Positions 7,035 through 14,567 of a stretch of 33,182 nt of DNA are shown in pieces (within the stretch, counting starts at the first letter, position 1; every line of letters starts with the position of its first letter). A program made the translations under genes and the position numbers. The stretch is from contig NZ_MLBG01000044.1 of assembly GCF_001936595.1 (NCBI RefSeq), positions 1-33,182 of the forward strand. Direction: 5' to 3'. This DNA comes from Desulfovibrio sp. DV. GTDB taxonomy: Bacteria > Desulfobacterota > Desulfovibrionia > Desulfovibrionales > Desulfovibrionaceae. The notes beneath the pieces are model-generated. The model was not told the origin of the DNA. It saw nothing but the letters and a program-made list of their open reading frames with translations, and did not search any database.

Positions 7035-8770
7035 TGGTAATGACAGTAAAAGAGGAGGTTTTTTTAGAACATCTAAATAAAAATCATAGTGTCAGTGAGG
7101 CTCGGAAAATTGATTGTGACGAAGTTAGCCTCACACAAGTTTCACAGCATGGCCAAAGTACTTTTGCCTTTAAAGCAAAAGTCAAGGATAACTTTTTTGA
7201 AATAGTCGTCATAGTTAGTGATGAATTCCCCAGGGCTCTTCCAGACTACTATCTGCTGCATCCTGGTAAACATGGGCTAATGGGTCACGTGAATTGGAGA
7301 GGGAAGATTTGTTACACCACGGAGGAAAATCTTGCTATTGATGTAGATAGGCCTCTAGATGTTTTAGATTATACACTTAAAAAAGTATTAGATGTCCTTG
7401 AATCTGGAGAGAAAAAAAATTTAACGTCGCTATGGGAAGAGATTCAAGGATATTGGCAGTCGTTACCAGAGTCGTATATAGTCTATTGTTTTTTCGATCC
7501 AGGTGATGCCGTTGAATCAATTTATGCTCAAGAAAAGAAACTCAATGGGAAACATATTGTAACGTGTTTTAACAAAGAGCCATGCGATAAAGAGTATGGC
7601 TTTAACTGTTCGTTTAAGAAAGCTAATCAAATTCACGCTCTTTATATCCCGCTGTCTACGCAAATAAATCCTCCGCTGCCAGGACAGCCTATAACGATGC
7701 AGTTTGTCAAGGATTTGATTTCTAAGGTAGCACCAAATAATTTTCTCAAATTACAGCAAATATTGTCACGTGGACGGCATAGAAAACAGAGACTTCCAAT
7801 ACTTTTTTCTATGCCACGTACGTCTGGGCAAAAGGCTCTACTGGGTCTTGTTCTTCAATTTCGGGGAAGTATTAATTTTATTACTGCTCAGAGTAAGGAC
7901 ATATACCGAATATTTCCTTTGATCGTACAAAGGCATGATAAAAAGTACCTGCTTGAAAGAGGCGGTGTCCAGCAATGTTTAGCTGGAAAGTGTGTATCTA
8001 TCATTGGCTGTGGAGCTGTTGGTTCAAGAATAGCTGACCTCATTGTTCATGATGGAATTGGGGAAGTAATACTTGTGGACCACGACTGCCTTCAAGTCGA
8101 CAATCTCTATAGGCATCTTCTTGGCGGTTCATATATTGGTAACTACAAAAGCACTGCCTTGGCAAATTATTTTAAAACAAAACTCCCTTATGTCAATATT
8201 ACTCCTGAAGTTATGCGCTTAGAAAACTGGATAAAATCGGAAAATTATTGCCGAACTGATATTGTGATTGAGGCTACTGGGAATATAACCTCCGCTAGGA
8301 ATTTCAATAGAATGATTAGGACAAGTATGACCACTGTAAAACCAGTGGTTTACACGTGGCTAGAGCCGTATGGGATTGGGCTTCATGCTCTTCTAACTTG
8401 TCCGCCTCTTTCGGGATGTCTCGAATGCCTTTTTACAAATAAGGGTGAATCTTTTCTGTCAGCGGTTACAAGTTTTCTTAACCCTGGCCAGCATTACGCT
8501 AAAGATCTTGTAGGGTGCGGTGGATCATTTACAGACTTCGCTAACGCTGAAGCTGCGAGGTTAGCGCTCATGGGGCGGGATCTTGCGATCGGATTCTTAC
8601 TCAACAAAAGAAATCCTACTTATCTAATTTATAAAGGGGATAAAAGTCAGGCAATTGCTGCAGGATTGAAACCAAGTGAGTGGTATTTTACTGCAGACAA
8701 CGCTAAAATTTTAAGACTCGAAAATAATTTTCTGGAGGCAACATGTCCGTTATGCAGCGGACAAAACTAA
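7034..8770 (+). CDS. cap2: CBASS Cap2, E2-E1 ubiquitin-transferase-like fusion
   Basis: From the ATG at 7034 the protein is 578 aa. Residues 1-145 form an E2-like domain with LLHPGKHGLMGHVNW and the likely catalytic C93 in GKICYTTEENL. The E1/ThiF-like adenylation domain (about 305-560) has the nucleotide loop GCGAVG (325-330), D348, R360 and a likely transfer cysteine C495 in DLVGCGGSF. Cys pairs at 462/465 and 571/574 (CLEC, CPLC) could bind zinc. In type II CBASS, Cap2 attaches the CD-NTase C-terminus to a target and so primes signalling. The start overlaps the CD-NTase stop (TAATG); an ATG at 7040 is equally possible. The 3' end overlaps cap3 by 28 bases. All catalytic features appear intact. 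Confidence 0.93.
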   Translation: MVMTVKEEVFLEHLNKNHSVSEARKIDCDEVSLTQVSQHGQSTFAFKAKVKDNFFEIVVIVSDEFPRALPDYYLLHPGKHGLMGHVNWRGKICYTTEENLAIDVDRPLDVLDYTLKKVLDVLESGEKKNLTSLWEEIQGYWQSLPESYIVYCFFDPGDAVESIYAQEKKLNGKHIVTCFNKEPCDKEYGFNCSFKKANQIHALYIPLSTQINPPLPGQPITMQFVKDLISKVAPNNFLKLQQILSRGRHRKQRLPILFSMPRTSGQKALLGLVLQFRGSINFITAQSKDIYRIFPLIVQRHDKKYLLERGGVQQCLAGKCVSIIGCGAVGSRIADLIVHDGIGEVILVDHDCLQVDNLYRHLLGGSYIGNYKSTALANYFKTKLPYVNITPEVMRLENWIKSENYCRTDIVIEATGNITSARNFNRMIRTSMTTVKPVVYTWLEPYGIGLHALLTCPPLSGCLECLFTNKGESFLSAVTSFLNPGQHYAKDLVGCGGSFTDFANAEAARLALMGRDLAIGFLLNKRNPTYLIYKGDKSQAIAAGLKPSEWYFTADNAKILRLENNFLEATCPLCSGQN

Positions 8771-9234
8771 TCTATCCGATGCTCCATTGCGGCAGATTGA
8801 ATATTTCAGAAGAAGTAACAAATAAGCTTTTCCCATGGCGTCAACTGAATTCTCTAGACAGAGAAGCTGGCGGTCTTTTACTAGGAAGGCATTTGATAGA
8901 TAGTCCAAACATTATCATTGATGACATCACTGCGCCATTAGAATGTGATAAAAGATCCCGATTTTCATTTTTTCGATCATTGTCACATAATTTAATTGCA
9001 AAAGGTCAGTGGTTATCAAGTGGCAAGACTTGCATAACGCTTGGAACTTGGCATAGCCATCCAGAGGTATATCCAGAACCTTCTTTGCAAGACTGGAATG
9101 ACTGGAAAAAAGTATTGAGAAAAGGCCGTTATCCATCACCATTTTTGTTTTTTCTTATTCTTGGCATAGAGAGTGTAAGGGTCTGGCAAGGCTTTAATCC
9201 TGAAAAGATTTTTGAAATAAAGTGTAATATATGA
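8743..9234 (+). CDS. cap3: CBASS Cap3, JAMM-type deconjugating protease
   Basis: This 163-aa metalloprotease has the complete JAMM motif: E41 in DREAGGLLLG, then H104-S-H106, S114 and D117 (HSH-x7-S-x2-D). In type II CBASS it removes CD-NTase from its conjugates and so balances Cap2. Length is typical. Two starts are possible, 8743 and 8752, both inside the end of cap2. The stop codon overlaps the effector start (ATGA at 9231-9234), so the whole operon is translationally coupled. Confidence 0.93.
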   Translation: MSVMQRTKLIYPMLHCGRLNISEEVTNKLFPWRQLNSLDREAGGLLLGRHLIDSPNIIIDDITAPLECDKRSRFSFFRSLSHNLIAKGQWLSSGKTCITLGTWHSHPEVYPEPSLQDWNDWKKVLRKGRYPSPFLFFLILGIESVRVWQGFNPEKIFEIKCNI

Positions 9235-10313
9235 TAAAAACTGTTAGCAGACTTGTGGTTGAAACGAATGTCCGCATTATTGCTGGCGTAGTTTTGATAT
9301 TGCTTTCTATTCTATTAGGCTTTAATTCTGTAAGCAGTCATTATAAGTTAACTATTCAGTATGAGTCTTATCGTGCTGAAGCTGAGGCCACAAAAGAAGA
9401 CAAAGAAGGGAATGCTCTCGCATTGTATTTAGCAATTTTGTTGTTGGCAGTTGGTGTAATCCTAGTCGTTAGTGGTGCACGTGATAATAGATTGCTGAAA
9501 AGGAATTCAAGAGTACGGACGATATTAGTTCAAATTTTGGGCTTAGAAGCAGAGGCGACGCCCCGGCTAAAGCAGTTTCTTCAAAATGACATTGTTGAGT
9601 CAGGTGATTTGCTTGAAATATCAGTTGATCTTCGGAAATACATAAAGAATAATTGTTTGGTCGATCCTAATGCTGCGTTTGTCGATATATGTCAAATTAA
9701 CGATAGCTTGGCGTCGATAGCACGCAGTCATAACGACTTTAAATTTGAGATAATCTATGGTGGTTTGGCTCCCATCCCTTTACTTGTTCTGGCTGGCTAT
9801 TTGATCTCAAATCGGTGCAACGTAAGAAATATTTTTGAATATAATCGTCTTACTAGCTCTTGGGAGACTTTACAGAATAATCCCAACGATAAATCAGACC
9901 TTATTTGTGACAAGTTGGTGGCAGGTAGCAGTGTCTCAGAAGTGGCAATTTCTCTGTCAGTTTCTTACCAAATTAGTGATGAACAGATTAAAGAAAGTTT
10001 AAATGATGATATAAAAATACTGCATTGCAAATCTCAAAATGTCTGCGTTGACAGTATAAATAGTAGGCAGGCTTTGGACAGATCTGTTGAAACATTTCGT
10101 AAATATATCAATGATATTAACGTAAAGTTCCCTTCTGTTAAAAGGATTCATGTTTTTTGTGCTGCTCAATCATCATTTTGTTTTTCCCTCGGCCGGATAC
10201 TTGCCCCTAATATCCATGGTTCTTTTTGTGTCTATTACTTTAACAGAAATTCAACGCCTTGTTATCCGTGGGCGTTATCTCTTACGGCTGGATCGGACCC
10301 GAAACTTATATAA
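9231..10313 (+). CDS. cap14: CBASS effector, 2TM-SAVED (Cap14-type)
   Basis: This 360-aa protein has two N-terminal transmembrane helices (about 16-32 and 62-82) and a C-terminal SAVED domain (about 165-355). SAVED hallmarks are YGGLAPIPLLVLAGYLI (175-191), FEYNR, and a second half with IHVFCAAQSSFCFSLGRIL followed by VYYFNR. SAVED domains bind cyclic oligonucleotides. In the characterised 2TM-SAVED effectors (Cap14), binding leads to membrane disruption and death of the infected cell. The ATG overlaps the cap3 stop. It is the last gene of the operon; a 10-bp hairpin without a T tail follows at 10400. The SAVED domain is compact and its ligand cannot be predicted. Confidence 0.88.
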   Translation: MIKTVSRLVVETNVRIIAGVVLILLSILLGFNSVSSHYKLTIQYESYRAEAEATKEDKEGNALALYLAILLLAVGVILVVSGARDNRLLKRNSRVRTILVQILGLEAEATPRLKQFLQNDIVESGDLLEISVDLRKYIKNNCLVDPNAAFVDICQINDSLASIARSHNDFKFEIIYGGLAPIPLLVLAGYLISNRCNVRNIFEYNRLTSSWETLQNNPNDKSDLICDKLVAGSSVSEVAISLSVSYQISDEQIKESLNDDIKILHCKSQNVCVDSINSRQALDRSVETFRKYINDINVKFPSVKRIHVFCAAQSSFCFSLGRILAPNIHGSFCVYYFNRNSTPCYPWALSLTAGSDPKLI

Positions 10314-10694
10314 AATATTTGCCAACCATAATTGTGCAGGGTTATAGTTGTCTTGATGGAGAAAGTGTTAAAACTCAACATTGCTGTATGAAAACAGACG
10401 CTTTGAGCGGGAACGTCGCTCAAAGCATCGCCACGTAATCCCTTTGTCTTTATGTAACATACTGAAATAATTAATCATTCATAACATCCGTCTCTCCCCA
10501 ACGTCCTTTTTCTCCACCTCCCCACGAAAAATTTCTTGACCTCTCAGCCCGTGGGAGTGTAGTCCCCTCCGACCAACGACGAGCCAACAAGCGCCAACGG
10601 GTTGGTCCCCAAAAACTTATTCGATTATGGAAAGTTTTGGGTTGACTTGGGGAAGAGTTCGGAATAGATATCCCCTTCCCTGATTCTGTTTATA
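10314..10694. other. Non-coding region downstream of the CBASS operon
   Basis: No gene is visible. It contains the hairpin at 10400-10426 and the start of a cluster of GCCAAC motifs (10573-10605). Base composition shifts from A+T-rich in the operon to G+C-richer here, as at a module boundary. Confidence 0.5.
10400..10426 (+). terminator. Perfect 10-bp hairpin after the CBASS operon
   Basis: GCTTTGAGCG (10400-10409) and CGCTCAAAGC (10417-10426) form a perfect stem with a seven-base loop. There is no T run on either side, so it is not a canonical intrinsic terminator. It may be a transcript-stabilising 3' hairpin or a protein-binding site. Confidence 0.5.
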
Positions 10695-10733
10695 GGAGCG
10701 TAGCTCAGGGGGAGAGCACTTGCTTGACACGCC
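10695..10733 (+). tRNA. Truncated tRNA-Val(GAC), 5' half only
   Basis: The sequence starts as a tRNA: GGAGCGT acceptor strand, D arm AGCTCAGGGGGAGAGC (10702-10717), then anticodon stem CTTGC and loop TTGACAC with anticodon GAC (10726-10728). It loses the tRNA pattern two bases after the loop: the expected GCAAG and the T arm are absent. I found no matching 3' half nearby. It is therefore a relic, not a functional tRNA. tRNA genes are common integration sites, so this may be a scar of an old insertion or a recombination breakpoint. Confidence 0.65.
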
Positions 10734-10786
10734 AAAAGCGTGATATAAACCCCTAAAATCATTACAAAAGCCCCTGTGAAAAAGTG

Positions 10787-10825
10787 ATCTCGTTGGCGAG
10801 TAGCCAACGGGATTTTCTGTTTTTA
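10787..10825 (+). terminator. Terminator-like hairpin downstream of the tRNA relic
   Basis: ATCTCGTTGGC (10787-10797) pairs with GCCAACGGGAT (10803-10813) across a five-base loop, with one G-U pair. TTTCTGTTTTTATT follows. It would terminate plus-strand transcription and may once have served the now-broken tRNA gene or a replacement 3' flank. Confidence 0.65.
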
Positions 10826-11294
10826 TTAGGTCTACTTTCGGCCACGTTGGCGCAACAGTGGTCGGACTGTGGCGGTCCAGCCAACACAGTTCCACCTATC
10901 CCTCCGATGCTCCTGATCCGTCCCGATTTTCCTGTCTATCCCAGGTCCAGCTGGTCAAAAACGCGGTTTCCTTCGTTTTGGGTGTTGCGTATTGGACTGA
11001 TTCGCAGGAAACTGCCGTTGGATAAGGGGGTTCTAGGTCAAAATCCGTATTTACTGTATATTTTCAGTGTATTCCCGTGGCTAACCGCACATGGACGGGG
11101 CTGAACTCGCAGTTTCTTGTGGATTTTAGACCATTTCTGTCGGTTTTTGTCAGTGCAATTGACTATTCTCTTTTTATTTGTTGAAGTCATCGTGTTTTTG
11201 TATTTAATCCTGGATATGGTCAAGATTCACTTGTTGTTTCTTGTGGATGGTTGAGTTGTTCTGAGAAGCTAATTTTCCTAAGGATTTCTAGTCA
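10826..11294. other. Non-coding region before the nuclease cassette
   Basis: No gene is visible. It contains a minus-oriented copy of the dispersed hairpin (10955-10981) and, at 11094-11122, a short match (ACCGCACATGGACGGG and nearby ACTCGCAG) to the start of repeat B at 16284. The segment 11150-11290 is A+T-rich and probably holds the promoter of the 11295 operon. Confidence 0.5.
10955..10981 (-). terminator. Dispersed hairpin terminator family, copy 1
   Basis: Read on the minus strand it is ACGAAGGAAACCGCGTTTTT followed by GACC. It matches the family consensus of an ACGAA-type arm, a GGAAA loop and a CGTTTTTG end seen at six other places in this window. Pairing in this copy is imperfect. 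Confidence 0.5.
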
Positions 11295-12677
11295 ATGCCG
11301 ATTTCTTTAATACGGCCACGGCTTACTGATTTTCATGGAATCCACTCGTCACAGTCCCAAGTTGACTTTGCTATTCCTTTTTTTGATGAGGACATTCCTT
11401 TGTTTGTCGATCCTTTTTTGCTGTGGAGATCTCCTTCATATCAAGATAAATCACTCCATGGGTCAATTGTTAATAGTTTTAATCATTTAGGTTATCTTTC
11501 GAGGACCGGGAAACGAGATGAAGCGATAAGGCAATTAATTATCGCATCTGAGTGTGATGAGGTTGGTTTGGGTTTGTCTTCTACAAAACAAGGGAAAAGA
11601 ATAGGAGAAGATAAAGCTGGTAATATATTAGATGTGTTCGAGCGTATCGATATCTATAGGGAGTGTGGCTTTAAGCATCTTGAAGAGCTTCAGTTGTACA
11701 TTGATGGAGTGTCTTCTGATAGGATAAGTGACATTGCATGTAATTTTATGAAGTCTTTTTTGATTGATTACACTATATATCAGTGCAAAAGCCTTGGAAT
11801 TCCTTGTGAGAATACGCGCATTGAACATTTGTATGATATTGAAAAGTTGACATTTACTGAAAATTTTAATGTTGAATTGCCGGTTAATCCTTCGAATAAG
11901 ATGCCAATCTTGCTTATCCCAAAGCGTTGGTTGAGGCGTAGCCTATGGATTGCGTTTGATGACTATTTTAAATCATATTGCCCTTGTGATGCTAATGTAA
12001 ACCCTGGAGGTGTTGTTTCAAGAGTTGATGTTTTAGTGTATAACAGAGATAACTACGGCGCAATTGATTATTATATAAAAGAAAAAGAAAGAAATAGGGA
12101 TGATTGTCATAATGACCCATTGTTTACGCAAATACCTGTAAACTCTGCGAAAAATAAAATTAAACAAATAAAATCTTTGCCAACGGGCAAGGATGATGGA
12201 GCTGATAAAAAATATGAAGATTTTGTTTGCCAACTATTGGCTTCGCTTTTGTACCCAGATTTAGATTTTGCTGCAGAACAAGTTCGGACTAGTTCTGGAG
12301 TAAGTATTAGAGATGTCGTATTCTACAATAATAGGACGCATAATTTTTTGAAAGAAATATTTGATGATTTTGGAAGTAAGCAGATTGTGATGGAACTCAA
12401 GAATGTAAAAGAAGTTGAGAGAGAGCATGTTGATCAAATCAATAGATATGTAAATGATAATTTTGGTCGGTTCGGTGTTCTCGTGACCCGAAATAATCTT
12501 AAGGCAGCGCGGTATAGAGCTTTAATTGATTTGTGGTCTGGTCAGAGAAAATGCATTATTCCCTTAACTGACACCGATCTTGAGCAAATGGTTGATCTGT
12601 ATGAAAGCAGGCAACGAAGTCCATTGGATGTGCTGAAAAAGAAATATATTGAATTCCGTCGTTCATGTCCAGCTTAG
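11295..12677 (+). CDS. Putative PD-(D/E)XK nuclease, first gene of a three-gene cassette
   Basis: This 460-aa protein ends in a restriction-endonuclease-like domain (about 300-425): E308 in KYEDFVCQLL, D340 in SGVSIRDVVFY and E367-L-K369 in QIVMELKNVKEV match the E...D...ExK pattern, followed by HVDQINRYVNDNFGRFGVLVTR. The N-terminal part has FFDEDIPLFVDPFLLWRSPS, which I associate with uncharacterised defence-island proteins but cannot name. There is no signal peptide or membrane segment. The ATG at 11295 is preceded only by a weak purine stretch. The stop lies just before the next gene's AGGAGG, so the genes are co-transcribed. The nuclease is likely to act on DNA; the trigger is unknown. 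The gene is A+T-rich relative to the flanks, consistent with transfer. Confidence 0.8.
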   Translation: MPISLIRPRLTDFHGIHSSQSQVDFAIPFFDEDIPLFVDPFLLWRSPSYQDKSLHGSIVNSFNHLGYLSRTGKRDEAIRQLIIASECDEVGLGLSSTKQGKRIGEDKAGNILDVFERIDIYRECGFKHLEELQLYIDGVSSDRISDIACNFMKSFLIDYTIYQCKSLGIPCENTRIEHLYDIEKLTFTENFNVELPVNPSNKMPILLIPKRWLRRSLWIAFDDYFKSYCPCDANVNPGGVVSRVDVLVYNRDNYGAIDYYIKEKERNRDDCHNDPLFTQIPVNSAKNKIKQIKSLPTGKDDGADKKYEDFVCQLLASLLYPDLDFAAEQVRTSSGVSIRDVVFYNNRTHNFLKEIFDDFGSKQIVMELKNVKEVEREHVDQINRYVNDNFGRFGVLVTRNNLKAARYRALIDLWSGQRKCIIPLTDTDLEQMVDLYESRQRSPLDVLKKKYIEFRRSCPA

Positions 12678-12687
12678 GAGGTCGAGT

Positions 12688-13065
12688 ATGATGACGCAAT
12701 TGCAGGTCGAACAGTTAGAAAAGCTAATCGAGCAATTAGCAAGTTTGCACAATGAGCTCTCTGTTTTGGCTAAAAAATCTCCAAATGATGCTGTTAATGC
12801 GTTTAAGTTGAAATATATCAATATCGTCGTAGATGGATGCAATGTTCTTCTTGGTGAAAAGTACAAACCTTTTGTGGACTTTGAAGTTTTTGACGCAGAT
12901 GATGTGCCTTCAAATAGCGATGTGACATTCATTCTTTCTCAGTATATCGCATCTGTTGAAATATTTAGATCTGATAATATCGTGTTCAGAAATAGCTTTT
13001 GGCATTATATGGTTGAGGATGAGTCAGTGTCAATTAGGACAAAGGGCCCGGCAAGGTTGAAGTAG
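12688..13065 (+). CDS. Small cassette protein, paralogue 1 (125 aa)
   Basis: The start at ATG 12688 is set by AGGAGG six bases upstream, ten bases after the nuclease stop codon; the in-frame start inside the nuclease gene is rejected. The protein is helical at the N-terminus (EQLEKLIEQLASLHNELSVLAKK) and has a FVDFEVFDADDVPSNSDVTF segment followed by ILSQYIASVEIFRSDN. It aligns along its whole length with the next gene product, so the two are paralogues that arose by duplication. I recall similar small proteins as uncharacterised single genes in other proteobacteria. Their function is unknown. In this context they could be regulatory or immunity partners of the nuclease, or subunits of a complex. 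Confidence 0.8.
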   Translation: MMTQLQVEQLEKLIEQLASLHNELSVLAKKSPNDAVNAFKLKYINIVVDGCNVLLGEKYKPFVDFEVFDADDVPSNSDVTFILSQYIASVEIFRSDNIVFRNSFWHYMVEDESVSIRTKGPARLK

Positions 13066-13070
13066 ATTGT

Positions 13071-13418
13071 ATGGGAAAGAAAAAAACTGTAATGACGAAG
13101 GCAGTTGCTTATGAAGCGACAGCTCCATTGTTTGAACCACTGTATGCAGAAGTGCAAACACTCGCAAAGAAAAAGCCTGACGGTACTTTAAGTACCGCAA
13201 AGGTAATTATCATCAATAGGCTTCTTGAAGACATAAGGGAACTGTTGAAGGATGAGGGCTATTTTAAGTATTTAATGATACTTGATGCTGACCAACTTCC
13301 ACAGTATAGCGACGTTTTGTTGATAATGTCTCACTATAAAGGAGCGTTGTCTTCCTTTCGCGATACATGTTGCTATTATGATTTTGAAACAGGAGAGCAT
13401 GGTTGGGTTTTCGACTAA
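13071..13418 (+). CDS. Small cassette protein, paralogue 2 (115 aa)
   Basis: It begins five bases after the previous stop codon. The alignment to paralogue 1 is clear in three blocks: E...LAKKKPDGTLSTAKVIIIN versus the LAKKSPNDAVNAFKLKYIN region; LMILDADQLPQYSDVLLIM versus FEVFDADDVPSNSDVTFIL; and a SFR...W..D end. Both are small, acidic and cytoplasmic. Retention of two divergent copies suggests they may form a heteromer. No enzyme motif is visible. It is the last gene of the cassette; no T-rich terminator follows closely, but a dispersed hairpin copy lies at 13922. Confidence 0.8.
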   Translation: MGKKKTVMTKAVAYEATAPLFEPLYAEVQTLAKKKPDGTLSTAKVIIINRLLEDIRELLKDEGYFKYLMILDADQLPQYSDVLLIMSHYKGALSSFRDTCCYYDFETGEHGWVFD

Positions 13419-14055
13419 CAACTTTTTGGTTTTTACAAGTATATTATTTAGATATGGGTGATGTTCTGCCCGTTTGCCAGCATCGGGTGAACAATTATGC
13501 AGCTGAAGATCTCAACAGCAAGACCATGGATGCCAAGCAAATAATTCTTTATTACTGGTACAGAAAACACTTCAAGTTTGTCTTCTGCTTTTTTTGTAGC
13601 TTTACCCTCTGTTCAAAATATGTCTTTGCGCCGTTTATAATGGTAACGCTGGAATGTTCTTGTGAAAAAGGTGAACCTCCGTTTTTCAGAGGTCCACATT
13701 TATCGCTACATCGTCACTGTTTTCTTCAATTTATTCGGCCCGGAAGTCCCTGTGACGCTTTTGAACCCACTGTTCACTTAAGACTTCTCTCTAAACTACT
13801 TCTTGAAATTAGCCCGATGCATTTCAGTCTTGCCGAGAAACAACAGCGAGAATGGAAGTAGTTACAACGTTCTTTCGAGTAAATGGTTTGTCATATCTGC
13901 ATTGGCAGGGACTGTTCTGGTCAAATACGAAGGAAACCGCGTTTTTGAAGATGACTAGGAGGAAGAATCGCAGAGTGCTGCCATCTGTGCAGTAAAGATA
14001 CCGTTAAAGCCGGCCTCCCACTCGAAATAGCGGTATTCTTGGCACAAGGACCGTT
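13419..14055. other. Non-coding region after the nuclease cassette
   Basis: A 152-codon frame exists at 13403-13861 but its composition (many Cys, Phe, His and Arg), lack of a ribosome-binding site and overlap with the previous stop argue against a gene. A GGTGAACCTC...GAGGTCCAC inverted repeat lies at 13670-13702. A dispersed hairpin copy is at 13922-13950. Confidence 0.5.
13922..13950 (+). terminator. Dispersed hairpin terminator family, copy 2
   Basis: ATACGAAGGAAACCGCGTTT followed by TTGAAG, close to copy 7 after the flagellin gene; both continue with TTTTTGAAGATG. Stem pairing is weak here because CCGCG replaces the expected TTCG arm. Confidence 0.5.
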
Positions 14056-14400
14056 ACTACGGGTGGAACTTGCAGGACTCTGTATTTTTTCAGAGCCGAA
14101 AAATCGCTAAATTCTGGATTTTAAAAAGTCCAGTAAACTGGAATCCTGGAACATCGTTATCACGGTGATTTTTACGGCAACCACACCGGACTCTTGCCCA
14201 CTGAAATTCTTGAACTTCTCTCCAACAACGGCAACGGCAACACCAAGTAAACTTCCCAAGATGCTGCCGATGGGATATACTCTCCGCTACTGGCCCAATT
14301 AGGCGGCAACTACACCATCGTCGGGAACGATCCTGACCCAGGATACTACGCCATTCAAAAAGGGAACCACTGGGTCACGGTTGAACACTTTTGTGGCTAA
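14056..14400 (+). pseudogene. Repeat B copy 1, containing a decayed reading frame
   Basis: A unit of about 340 bases that recurs in the same orientation at 16276-16630. Shared blocks include TTGCAGGACTCTG, CGAAAAATCGCTAAATTCTG, AAAAAGTCCAGTAAACTGGA and ACGGCAACACCAAGTAAACT, then the CTGCCGATGGGATATACTC region. Its last part reads as protein (DAADGIYSPLLAQLGGNY, then GYYAIQKGNHWVTVEHF) up to TGGCTAA at 14400, but the frame is broken by an in-frame TAA that is also present in the other copy. I do not recognise the protein. It contains a CCAGT/ACTGG hairpin (14129-14142). The unit precedes the DUF4365-like gene; its partner follows it. Confidence 0.65.
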
Positions 14401-14567
14401 TGCAATATAAAGATTTTTTGTGGATATTTTGTTGCTATTATGTTTGCGAAGTCAGTTGTTGAACTCATGTGTATATAGTTGTCGACGTGAATGGTTGCAT
14501 ATGAAGACATATCCTATCTTGTTCAATTTTCTTTGTGTTTCTGTTTTTTTAATTGCATGATGTGTAG

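Larger units (their letters stand above)
10573..10885. repeat. Cluster of GCCAAC motifs in both orientations
   Basis: CCAAC or GCCAAC occurs at 10573, 10583 and 10593 (spaced 10 bases), and inverted as GTTGG at 10601, GTTGGC at 10792 and 10846; further direct copies lie at 10803 and 10880. The pairs 10792/10803 and 10571/10602 form hairpins. The helical spacing of the first three copies suggests protein binding sites, possibly for a recombinase next to the tRNA relic, but this is speculative. Confidence 0.4.

Noticed and set aside
10617-10895. Overlapping minus-strand frames of 60 and 92 codons across the tRNA relic
   Set aside because: They run over the tRNA 5' half and a terminator hairpin and have no ribosome-binding site.
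13403-13861. A 152-codon plus-strand frame after the nuclease cassette
   Set aside because: It overlaps the previous gene's end, has no ribosome-binding site, and its composition (many Cys, Phe, His, Arg) is not protein-like for this island.
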